From positions 120,247-184,246 of the forward strand of contig NC_090625.1 of the NCBI RefSeq assembly GCF_004359215.1: 64,000 bases of DNA, written 5' to 3'. Shown here one piece after another: positions 35,991-45,034 of this stretch (position 1 is its first letter; every line of letters begins with the position of its first letter). The position numbers and the translations under genes were made by a program. This DNA is from Bremia lactucae. Its lineage: Eukaryota; Oomycota; Peronosporomycetes; Peronosporales; Peronosporaceae. The notes below the pieces were generated by a model that did not search any database, was not told where the DNA came from, and worked only from the letters and a program-made list of their open reading frames with translations.

Positions 35991-36860
35991 AGAACGAGCG
36001 CGGGAAGCGCTCGTAAATTTTTAAGGGTCTCAATACATTCCCGCATCTCACAAGAGATGAGCGCCCTCTAACGAGGATCTTTAGGGAGTATGTTACATCA
36101 TCGATGAGATCCTGTACGAAACGGACCACTGCTTCTCTAGTCAGCATGATAATTTTTGTCGCACAGCGGAGATGTCATTCTCCTCATTAGTGAGAGTATT
36201 GTTACTCTCACTAACATTTTTGATTTCAACACTGAGTATTTCAGCATCTTTATCAAAGTAAGTAATAGCCATAAGGCTATTAATGAGTTTTTCCACTTCA
36301 GAGTGATTTAATCAACATTGGAATGCTTCGCATTGGGAGTTCACGGGGTAACCTATCGAGTCGAAAAGTCGTGTCAAGAAAGACACGAGCCCAGCCTTTG
36401 GCTGGTTTTGAAAATCTGTGTTCAAATCAGTGAGAAATGTCAACTTCAGACCATCCTGAACAGATGATCGGACAGAACGTGCAAATCGTATCCTCGAAGA
36501 GATACTTTTCGGATACGTCCGCTCTTTTTCGAGATGGATCGAGTTCTTGCGGATGGTAGAATTTGCCATCAACAATTCAGTGCATCCTATAACAAAGGAT
36601 ACAATGATTTAACAAAGGATACAATGATTTCCGCGAATGGCTTACGCTATCCTCGTATAACCACTCTGCATGAGACTGACTCTTATTTAAGGAGGGTAGG
36701 GAGAATACCATTACTTTTTATCGTTTCGTGAAGTCCGAAGACGAAGTCCATAGATACAGACTGCCGGAACATGCAGAGGTTGTGACGGACTGGGCTTCAC
36801 CCGTTGACAAGCTTCGCTAGCACGTATGTTATCATGCGAGGGGGATACCTTCTTCATCGA
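35990..36860. pseudogene. Inverted integrase fragments of family-B type
   Basis: 36147-35990 (minus) reads LTREAVVRFVQDLIDD, the stretch after the integrase core. 36440-36700 (plus) is the integrase core end (Gln/Asn/Val-rich remnant, then VEFAINNSVH-like and NGLRYPRI). 36830-36715 (minus) is the integrase zinc/core border (CQRVKPSPSQPL). The pieces alternate in orientation, so this block is rearranged. A 20-bp sequence with AACAAAGGATACAATGATTT occurs twice in tandem at about 36590-36630. Confidence 0.6.
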
Positions 36861-37344
36861 ACAAGTTATTTCATTCGAACCCCCTTCACTCCGTGGGTGT
36901 AAGAAGCGTTCCACTAGGAAATTCTGGTCACCACTCGAATCCGTCAATGAATGTGAAGTGTGAGAAAATTAATCGGTATGCCTCGTTCGCCGAACTCGAC
37001 GTTGATCACGAGCGATCTCGTCGTCGCGAGTTAGCGGTGACGGCCGAGTGTGTTTCTCGTGACCAGTTGAAAACCTGTGCGCAAGTTGCGGTTGGTCAAC
37101 TGGCAAAGGAACGGACACATCAATCATTTCAAGACGAGCTGATGAAAGCTCGTCAAAGATATGATCCTTAGAGGATATAGAGGACCGTCTGGTTCGTGAT
37201 AACCAGGCTCTGTCCCGAGACTATCATTCTTTAGCTCGGGACTATCAGGATTTGGCAGACGCCTTAGATCGTTCCGGTGTGATTCAGAACCGGAAGAAGC
37301 CTCGTACTGATGGTAGGGACGTAGACGCCCGACATGAAACGTAG
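36860..37344 (+). pseudogene. Antisense ORF C-terminal part (aORF-E left), coiled coil
   Basis: Opposite the integrase linker, plus-strand frames 36893-37171 and, after one frameshift, 37172-37344 read a charged heptad-like protein. Segments are ELDVDHERSRRRELAV, then EDIEDRLVRDNQALSRDYHS and ARDYQDLADALDRSG, ending RKKPRTDGRDVDARHET at TAG. B2's equivalent ends with the same RKKPRTDG block and its TAG falls opposite the same sense codons (HPTF). The conserved tail could be explained by sense-strand constraint; the coiled-coil part less easily so. Confidence 0.5.
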
Positions 37345-37498
37345 GGTGCGTACGCATCCTACATGACAGCTCAATCGCGTACGCAATGCTTGGCGGTACA
37401 GTACATGAAACGGGCCGATATGCTTGGGCAACAATTTATTACTGCCCACTTTCGTCACCATATGTTTTGGTAGGTTTCTCGAGGAAAGTAGGACAAGA
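36860..37498 (-). pseudogene. B-like integrase C-terminus and chromodomain start (E, left part)
   Basis: Minus strand: LPKHMVTKVGSNKLLPKHIG (37480-37420), HPTFHVGRLRPYHQYEASS (about 37345-37290), Pro/Ser-rich linker, then the start of the chromodomain (NFLVERFLHPRSEGG, about 36925-36880), which breaks off. Similar to B2 at 56494-55853 but clearly diverged. Orientation is opposite to the adjoining piece 37499-39097. Confidence 0.7.
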
Positions 37499-38498
37499 TC
37501 ATTGCCTGACCTGCACCCTTAAAACAGCATGGGCAGGAGTCCCCCCATGATAAGGAAGGTGACTCTACCTCTCTAGACAAAGGGTGCAGCTTGTAGCGTG
37601 CACCGAGCACGATCCGTTTTCCGAACTGATCACGGATAGCAATCAGTTTGTCAAGCCAGGCCTCGCGGCCTATGCTTTGCACATTCTTTACAAATTCTTC
37701 TCAAGCTTGGGACAAGGAGTGACATCCTTTGCCCGCTTACAAATGTAACACCTATGCCAAAAAAGGCACCGATAAAGTACTTCCTTCGTCCTCCCCAGGC
37801 TTGTGAAGCCTGACTGAGTAGAACAACGGAATCTGGTACCGGTCATTGGTCATATCAGACCAGACCAACGCGTTAGGAAGCCCTTAGAGGGCAACCAAGG
37901 CTTCTTCTCGGTAGCAAACCGCAAAACATTGCGGTCCCTATCCGATTAACTCATGTTAGCATTAACGCTACTATGATTCTCGGCGCGATCTTTAGGATCA
38001 CTCCATTTCTGGTGATGCATACTAGCACCACCAGTAGTATGCGTACCGAAGTGACCTTCACAATCACTTCATTCCTGGTGATGTATGCTGACATCATCAG
38101 AGCTATCATCATTCGTGGAGTAATCACAAGTCGACTCCGCATCAAAAAAGGTCTGACCAGGTATCAAAAACTTCGACATCACCTCTTTGTTTGTCACGTT
38201 AGAACCTGTACGTTTAATAGACGTCCCCGGTTGATCCGGAGGCCTTAACAGCTGCCACCGAGTCGGGTAATGACGCCGACTCGGCCCAATAACTTGAATA
38301 GGAGTAGCAGATGACTTGTCACAGTCACCTGCAATGGGCATTGGGCCAATCATCTCCAGATAGAGTAGGAAGTGACCTATTTTTCTTAGCAGACGCATTA
38401 GCGTCAACTGAAACATTTGCATCGCTAGCAGCTGCACTGAACTGTGCAGCTGCCAGCTTTGCGGCCTCACAGGCGACACGCACGGGTTTTGAAACCAT
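37499..38498 (-). pseudogene. Antisense ORF N-terminal part (aORF-E right)
   Basis: ATG at 38498-38496 is 118 nt inside the plus-oriented 3' LTR at 38616, exactly as in B1, and starts MVSKPVRVACEAAKLAAAQF. A frameshift near 38330 leads into the frame 38320-38069 (GPSRRHYPTRW, NVTNKEVMSKFLIPGQTFF, DYSTNDDSSDDVSIHHQE). There a TGA stands where the following repeat has TGG (HHQ-E-stop-SD against HHQ-K-W-SD). Downstream comes 37682-37500 with EAWLDKLIAIRDQFGKRI, YKLHPLSREV and WGDSCPCCFKG, the counterpart of KLHRLSR...GDPCPCC in B1. The sense strand here shows no gene. It is cut at 37499 by an inversion joint. Confidence 0.6.
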
Positions 38499-38615
38499 GT
38501 GCAATTAAAAGTTGAATTAAAATTAAACCAAGAAGTGTTGATTTACAGAGACAGACGTAGTTATACACTCTGTCACTTTAAATCAGTCACTTAAGTGATG
38601 TTTGAGGGGCAATGG

Positions 38616-39097
38616 TGTAACGAGATGCCCAGTAGAATATATGATATTTCTTACAAGACGAATAATACATTTTATTTCCTGTGAAAGGCAATACATAAAG
38701 AAGTACAAAATTAGTACCTTTTTATTTTATCGTAATAGTTCCAATATTTTCAAAACTGGTAATATTGACGCAATTAGATGTTAGCTCTATTGATCGATTA
38801 ATTTTAGTTTGAATCAACCCCGCCACTCGTCAGAAGACACGCTTAGGCGTCACGCAAGGAGGTGCATTGTATAGTAATCATTAATATATTAGAGCCAGTA
38901 GATAGAAGATCGTCACCAAAGAGCTTGTATAATAATACAATTTCGTTTTTCCCTAGTCTAAAGCCTTAGAATTTATCCTTAGTAGCCCTTCCTCTGCACG
39001 TCGTTTACGAGAAGTAGTCGAGGCACACCACCTTCACTGTAATTAGTGTAGGTTGACTAGTACTATTATTAGCACTAGCATAAGGTGCCCCGTTACA
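38616..39097 (+). repeat. 3' LTR of B-like element E
   Basis: Begins TGTAACGAGATGCCC after the purine-rich TTTGAGGGGCAATGG and ends GGTGCCCCGTTACA, 482 bp. Ends resemble family-B LTRs but the body is diverged. A fragment of the same LTR type (CCAATATT...GGTAATATTGACGC...TTTTAGTTTGAATCAACC) recurs inverted at 44076-44165. Confidence 0.75.
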
Positions 39098-39470
39098 TAG
39101 AGCCACATAGTCACATAAGTAAATACATACTAATAATCTGGAGAGTCGCACAAGCTCACTAGTCCTGGTTCAGGGACTAGACGATGGCAACTTTTGCCTG
39201 AGAGTATATGCCTTCAAACAGGCTTTAGTTCTTAAAGATCGCAGGGCAAGCCTTAGGAAGGCTTAAAAGGGGAGCTAGTCTACTTCTACATGTTAAATGT
39301 AACTACCTAACCTTTACAATCCTTGAATAGACCCTGCCATCAGATCTCTATCTGGTGACTGGCTGACACGTGTATTACTCATAACTAAATATACTCGAAT
39401 ATAAATATATAAAGTATATTATACCGAGTGTGTAGCACACACACAACCTCAATTGTTAAATCGTGTAACA
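39098..39470 (-). repeat. A-type LTR, truncated (3' LTR of the B3/A chimera)
   Basis: Minus-strand start TGTTACACGATTTAACAATTG at 39470. Internal blocks (CACCAGATAGAGATCTGATGGC; GGGCAAG/CTTAGG series; CTTGTGCGACTCTCCAGATTATTAG) correspond to blocks of the A LTRs in the same order. The far end is cut by the abutting LTR of element E at 39097. Confidence 0.65.
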
Positions 39471-39581
39471 CTGTCACATCTTCCCATCAGAGTGTTGACT
39501 CCGCGCGTTGGCACACCTCCTCATTGAGGCCAATTAAAATATTCAGCCTCACAGTTGTTTTCTGAGCACCTTTGTGTCACC

Positions 39582-40208
39582 ATGACGTCACATCCCAACG
39601 AGTCACTGACTCTCTGTCGTTTCCTCGAGGAGGACGTGATCATGGACTACGATGGCCACACTCCCTTTAAGAGGAGGATGAGGAATCTGAACCAACCGCG
39701 CTTGAGCGTGAAGGTGACTATAGTCAAGCACCAAATCCGCTCGATGAGCAGCAAAAGCGAAAAGTGCCCAAAGAGGAACAAGCTCGTCGTCGGTGTATGG
39801 TAATTGCGACCGCAAATGCTCACTAAAACTACTTCTTCAAGCTACTTAGGGAAGGTTAATGTCTTCGAAAGCTTGCAGGCCAAACGTTGGCAACCTGTAT
39901 CACTGGTTTTAAAGTGATGACAACAGAGTGGCTCGCGATACAAAAAGCTTCCATCAAGAGATATTTAAATCTAAGGATCATCTACATGATAAAACAGTGG
40001 TGCCGCGTTGTCTCCCATGAGGACTATACCTACTATCTTATTTCCCGAAAAACCGGTGTCAGAATATGATTGTGTGTTCATCCGATGGGTAACCAAACCC
40101 GACGTTAAAGAAATTAATGAGCTTTACGAGCCAGCGCCAACACGGCGGGTGTTTGCCGAACGGAATCTCCGCTATGATTTCGTAAAGTTGATGGCTAGGG
40201 ACTATTGA
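39582..40208 (+). pseudogene. Antisense ORF of an A-type element (aORF-F), broken
   Basis: ATG 39582 is 112 nt from the LTR edge at 39470, identical to the spacing in A1. It starts MTSHPNESLTLCRFLEED, aligning with MTIKRKSQTLCTFLVDE of aORF-A1. After frame changes (39840-40000), KVMTTEWLAIQKASIKRYL aligns with KVMTRSQYLTRLRDQA of A2. Then 40008-40208 reads MRTIPTILFPEKPVSEYDCV, FIRW and APTRRVFAERNLRYDFVKLM. These align in order with MREIPIVLFPNETWSENEV, FENW and ADTAGVRLKRKLRFDFAKLK of the A copies. No sense-strand gene covers this stretch. This is protein-level similarity between strongly diverged copies and the best evidence that the antisense frame was once coding. Confidence 0.65.
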
Positions 40209-40269
40209 GATCCGTGTATCGTACACAGTATGAGTCTTTTACTAGCTATCGGGTTCAAGCTATAAAATG

Positions 40270-40484
40270 ACCGAGGATCCGTCCATTACCCATCTATCAG
40301 TGGGAAGCATTGATTGTTGCAAGCTGAACATGGCGTTTATATACGTCAACGGGTAAGGCCAATCTTGCTGAAAGAGTACCTCGTACTCCCAAGAGTTTTT
40401 AAACGAGCGGTACCCGTGCCTCTTCACCAAATACTAGAATTAATCATTACGACAACGACGCTTCAAAAGGTTCCTTGCGTGAAA
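40270..40484 (-). pseudogene. A-type chromodomain remnant joined to B3
   Basis: Minus strand reads FHARNLLKRRC, then YLVKRHGYRSFKNSWEYEV and FQQDWPYPL, the family-A chromodomain with a few stops. Immediately upstream, at 40485, the sequence is family-B RNase H (IGCALMQYDTDGAERVV, ending PAERN). Integrase is missing entirely. Confidence 0.75.
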
Positions 40485-43400
40485 TTGCGTTCAGCTGGTT
40501 GCAGCTGACGCGATTGGTAGCAGACGACGCGCTCCGCGCCGTCTGTATCGTATTGCATTAATGCACAGCCGATTGCAAAATCGCTGGCGTCACAGACCAC
40601 ATTATTAGTCTGTCCTGATCTGCAATCGCCAAGATAGGCGATTGCATCAAGCTTTGCTTGATACCTTTAAAGGAACGCTGGCATCAGTGTTCCGTTACCA
40701 TTTCTCGTCTTTTTCAAGAGACGAGAGTGATGAACTGTCAGCTCGGCATAATTGCGGGAGTACTTGTGCAAGTACGCCGATAACCCAAGGAGCTTTCAAG
40801 TCCTTTGACATCGACTGGAACTGGCCAGTCGGTGATTGGTTTGATCTTTTCGGGATAAGGACGCACGCCGTGTTTACCGACGATGCACCCAAGAAGTGGT
40901 ATTTTGCTTGCAGCTAATATACACTTCTTGAGATTTGCGTACAACTTATGCTTTCGCGTAATTGTAAGAACCTAACGAACGGCAGATTTATGAACTTCGA
41001 CATCCGTCTTTCCATCCATGGCTCGGCTATGGACGAATACATCGTCAAAATAACTCGGTGCGAATTCTCACACCGGTCTCAACATATTCCTAACGCATCT
41101 GTTAAATGTTGCAGGGGCGTTACTAAGCCCCTGAGTCATCACTAGCCATTCCCAGAGCCCCACTGGGGGTGCTCACTGCTGTGTACGGAATATCCCGTTC
41201 ACGCATAAGGATCTGATTAATTCCATTAATCAGATCCATAGACGAAAAGATGATACTCTCAGACATACCATCTATGATTACGTCTTCACACGGTATCGGT
41301 GTATGAGCCGGTACCGTTACAGCATTCAGTTTATCGAATGCGTGCTCTATCCCAACATGTAGCTATTCGCACACGGAAGTGCGGAGAGCAATGTCGGGAG
41401 GTTGACTCCCTCACATGTCCCGCTTTTAATCAATCGATAAAGAATTTATCGATAGGTACTTGTTCACGAGGTAGTGGCTACTGCTTCATGACACAGTACT
41501 TCAAGCCCGGTTTGAGCTCGATCTCATGTCGAGTGCCTTTATCCTTAGGCAACTCGCATGGAACTGTTTCAGGGAATACATCCCTGAATTCAATCAAATC
41601 CATATATGTAGGATTTGTCTTAAGTGACTCCCAGGATGGAGTATTATCTCTCTCAATCCGAGTCTATACATCGAGGACACTTCGTCCATCGATGAGCTGC
41701 TGAGAACCCGTTCGTTCTCTGCAAAAATTACCGCCGACCGAATATCGGTTACGTATTCGTCCTCTGGGACGAGTACGCAGATCTACTTGATTGTACCACT
41801 ATGCGGTTTTCTCTAGAACCGCTTGGGTTCTAGGGTTGGTAATTGAGTTATCTCCGAAGGAGATTTCTCCTCAAGTACGTGAAGACTTATTCCGTCAACG
41901 TCTTCCGATTGTGATTGACCAGTCGGGTCCTCTACGGTCGACTCTCTACTCGATTTAGGATCATCGTATTGTCCATTTTGGACAACCGGTATCTTCCTTG
42001 AATCTCGCTTGCTAGGCGTACATTCATGTCTCAATCCACTCGACCGAGTGGTGGACCTTCGACGCTGCCTGTGCATTCGCACAGCCGCCGGCAGCTGACT
42101 ACACAGGGTGATTTATAAGCACACTGTGATCTTGTGCAGTCGTACTAACGACCGTACCACAAGTGAGGCTATCGCACTCACTCGTAGTACATCCACACGC
42201 TTGTGGACCCTCCAAGGCGTTTATCAGATGGCCATTTGATGAACAAGTGGTAGGCATCTTTACGGATCGATGCTGCCAGCTGATCCTTGGCTCATATTCT
42301 CTGATCCAAGGTTCTAGCAACTGGCGCCGAATTAAGTTATTCGACGCCCCACATTCCACTAGAGCTCTATGTGAAAATTATTTGTCACTTTTAACTTCAA
42401 GGTGATGAGGGATACCTCATCACCAGGTGCAGAGACAGATAATGATTGTGTGTCTGGAACAACTATCGCAAGAGATTTGCAAATTCTCTTGAAGTTGCTG
42501 GCTTGGTAGGGCGTTGGGCCCCTATTGACCCCGACCGTTTTCTGGCGGTTCGTCTCGCTGTTGCAATTTGGCAACAACGTCGGACCCGCGACCGTTGCCT
42601 TTTTGGCATTCGGTCCATAATTACGTTCAGTACCTCTCGGTACTGGGCGCGGAGCACTACACTCATGAGCGTAGTGTCCTAACTTTTGACAGCGATTGCA
42701 TTTCAGCAATCGCTTGTTGTTTCAAAAGCGAGGTTTCTCGCTTTCGACATAAGAGAGGTCCATAGGTTCTGGACCTTCCAGTTCGTGTTGTCTTGGAAGA
42801 CGATAAGATGACGAATTAGCTTGAGCCTGTCTCAAGCTAAAGTCCTCCTGTTCCGCAACGGATATTGCTTCTTCAAGCGTATCCAGTTCCAAGCGAACAG
42901 GTGGGTCTTTACGGGACCATCCGTAAGACCTTGCATGAACACCGTAATCAACGTGTGTTCTTGGACTATGTTATTTGTTATACAACTCGCTAAGAGTCGT
43001 ATGTGCTGAAAATATGCGTGAACATCACGCTTGCCTTGCTTAAGTTTCAGAAGCTCTGAACGAGCTCTGAACTCAGCCCTTGGCGGTTCAAACGTCTGTT
43101 TGAGCCGGGCTTTAAAAGCCTATAGCGACCCAAAGACGTATGGGTCGCGCAACGTAAGGCTCAATGCCCAAGTTTTGGAGCGACCTGCCTAATCTGATTG
43201 AGCGAATGCGACTTGCATTTGCTCGTCGACGATGTGACGTGCCCTTAATGCATCGTCCAACTCGACAAACCATCTCAAGAGAGAGTCTTCTTCGACTCCC
43301 CTATACTTAGAGATGTCAATCTTTCAGGTTTCCGGACGACGCGTGTGCGTCATCCCAGGTACAGGGTTCTGTACTTGTTGTAACCTCAACAATTCTGCCT

Positions 43401-43631
43401 GTTGAGAGCCTTGCGGATTAAGCAAGGCTACCTTCTCCTTCGCCTCGTCATGTTCATGTGTATGAACTTGGCGATGATAAATAGAGGGCATCTTTGTCAA
43501 AATCGGACAGCATGGCCAAGATGGCATCGTTCCCTACGGTCGAACTCATTCGTTTGACCGCACTCCTTTCTATGTCACTTAGAAAGGAGTAGCTATCACG
43601 CGAAACGGACGAACTACAAAGTGCTACCAGG
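40485..43631 (-). pseudogene. Family-B gag-PR-RT-RNase H remnant (B3)
   Basis: Minus strand from the 5' LTR: gag with zinc knuckle CNRCQKLGHYAHEC (about 42704-42663); a protease that keeps DCGASNN-type residues as ECGASNNLIRRQLLE but jumps to PWIREYEPRISWQ, losing its middle (42359-42099); the RT N-terminus (about 41690-41450, ELPKDKGTRHEIELKPGLKY); RT C-terminus (40944-40738, MYANLKKCILAASKIPLLGC); RNase H to 40485. From 41270 to 42951 it is almost identical to B2. Confidence 0.8.
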
Positions 43632-44069
43632 TGTAACGGAGCACTACTGACTTGTACTGTTTCAATAAAAGTCCACTTCGCACTGCCTCGGTGCGAGTGG
43701 TGCCTCACGTCAGTTCACGCACCTAGTACGTGCAAAGGAAGACTCTCTTTATAGCACTTGCTTAAAAGAGGTTGATAAAACCGTATTTAATATAATTAAG
43801 TTCTTCTGCTTCTGTCTATTAAGTACTAAATTAATTTTAAACTAATACAAAACATGTAATGAAGTCTTATCTGTCTTTTTCTTTTGCGTGCGTCCAGCGC
43901 TGACTGGACCGCGGAGAAAGTAGATATAATGGTGTATATCTACCAATAGATAAGCTTTTAGGAAATTACCACGTAAAGATATATTCTCCAAATATTCTCT
44001 ACCTTTTAGATAATATACAATTAACAACCTTAAAGTGTTAATTTTCTTGTAACGATACACCCCGTTACA
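43632..44069 (-). repeat. 5' LTR of B3
   Basis: 438 bp, minus-strand TGTAACGGGGTGTATCG (at 44069) to TCCGTTACA (at 43632). The primer-binding-site-like TGGTAGCACTTTG lies just inside at about 43617-43629. This uninterrupted copy shows what the LTR split by A1 looked like. Confidence 0.9.
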
Positions 44070-44075
44070 CGTGTA

Positions 44076-44165
44076 GATCGGTTGATTCAAACTAAAATCA
44101 ACCAATTAAAAGAATCACTGTCTTATCGCGTCAATATTACCAAAATTGGTAATATTGGAACTGTT
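44076..44165 (-). repeat. Fragment of an E-type LTR
   Basis: GGTTGATTCAAACTAAAATCAACC followed by GCGTCAATATTACCAAAATTGGTAATATTGG is the reverse complement of an equivalent order inside the LTR at 38616-39097. B3 therefore seems to lie next to, or within, an older E-type LTR. The stretch to 44508 shows nothing further. Confidence 0.55.
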
Positions 44166-44508
44166 AAGTCGAATTTGATAAAAGACCAAAAAATCTATTG
44201 ATTTTCTCTTAAAGGAAATCGTATTTATTATTCCTCTTACCGAAAATAATATTTATGAAACGGAAACACCATTACAATGTACTTACAGGGCTTTTTAAAT
44301 ATGACCTGAATGCCTTTAAGAAATTACCCCGTATTCACCTAACATATGCTCCAGCGCAATTAACAAATTGACGAAATTGACAACCAGAAATAATTCGGAG
44401 TGTACTACTTCAATAGCTTTTAAATGTCAAGTAAAATTTGACGCTTACAGATTTAATTAATACATCAACATTAAATTACGTAGCATCATTGTTGTTTGTA
44501 TTATCCTT

Positions 44509-44934
44509 TTAGTTGTCATCTGTATTGAGCTTTTCCATGCCATTTTCAAGATCTATTCTCTTTCTTGCATCGGCTCTTTTTCTTCTTTTTGCTGCCATTG
44601 TTTTTTCAACTGGGTCTATCTCTCTTTTTACAGTCTCTGATTTGCTTGTAGCTCCTTTTGCGGTTGAAGCTGTATCAGTAATCTCTTTCGCGGCTTCTTG
44701 GAACAACTTCTCGTCTTCTTTGGAGAATTTGAATAGTTTGGAGCTGGAAAACATTCTCTCCTCAGATTTCGCAGATTTGCGCAGTTCTCCAGCTTTCAGG
44801 TATCTAGCAACTGGCGCGACTGGGATTGTGTCACGCATTTCCTGCTCTATATTAGCGGCTACGAGGAAAGCACTCGAATCTCCGAGGGAAATCGCAGACA
44901 CAAAAATACTGCTAATCAGGAGCATACGCACCAT
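44509..44934 (-). CDS. Candidate secreted RXLR-like effector
   Basis: A 141-codon intact gene. Residues 1-22 form a signal peptide (MVRMLLISSIFVSAISLGDS). Then comes a degenerate RXLR-type leader: RYLK at 44-47 and GELR at 49-52, followed by EER at 58-60 (ARYLKAGELRKSAKSEER). Position and spacing match the oomycete host-translocation leader, though a canonical RXLR is absent; downy mildews often have such variants. The rest is Lys/Glu-rich and helical, with a bipartite-like basic run AAKRRKRADARKR at 114-126 that would suit nuclear import. The open frame extends 33 codons upstream, but the signal peptide and the Inr-FPR at 44980-44994 choose ATG 44934. It lies between repeat blocks, with no gene nearby. 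No WY fold can be judged by eye. Confidence 0.65.
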   Translation of the reverse strand: MVRMLLISSIFVSAISLGDSSAFLVAANIEQEMRDTIPVAPVARYLKAGELRKSAKSEERMFSSSKLFKFSKEDEKLFQEAAKEITDTASTAKGATSKSETVKREIDPVEKTMAAKRRKRADARKRIDLENGMEKLNTDDN

Positions 44935-44979
44935 GTCGCTCGTTGAAATAAGAAAGAAAGAGATCTTACTGAGACGGAA

Positions 44980-44994
44980 GCAAAATGATAATGA
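44980..44994 (-). promoter_or_regulatory. Oomycete Inr plus FPR before the effector candidate
   Basis: Minus strand TCATTATCATTTTGC: TCATTAT differs from the initiator consensus YCAYTYY at one base, and ATTTTGC is a perfect match to the flanking promoter region MWTTTNC, in the proper adjacent arrangement. Transcription from the A at 44992 gives a 57-nt leader to ATG 44934 and excludes most of the upstream open frame. Confidence 0.6.
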
Positions 44995-45034
44995 CTCGCT
45001 CCAATTAAAACTGTAGCGGTCTCTTGAAAACAAA

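Noticed and set aside
37950..38110. Possible CRISPR-like or regulatory direct repeats (CTGGTGATG(C/T)AT)
   Set aside because: Only two imperfect copies in a eukaryotic retroelement. They are explained as an internal repeat of the antisense frame.
40695..40917. Plus-strand frames over the family-B RT region
   Set aside because: Shadows of the minus-strand RT (LYANLKKCILAASKIPLLGC).
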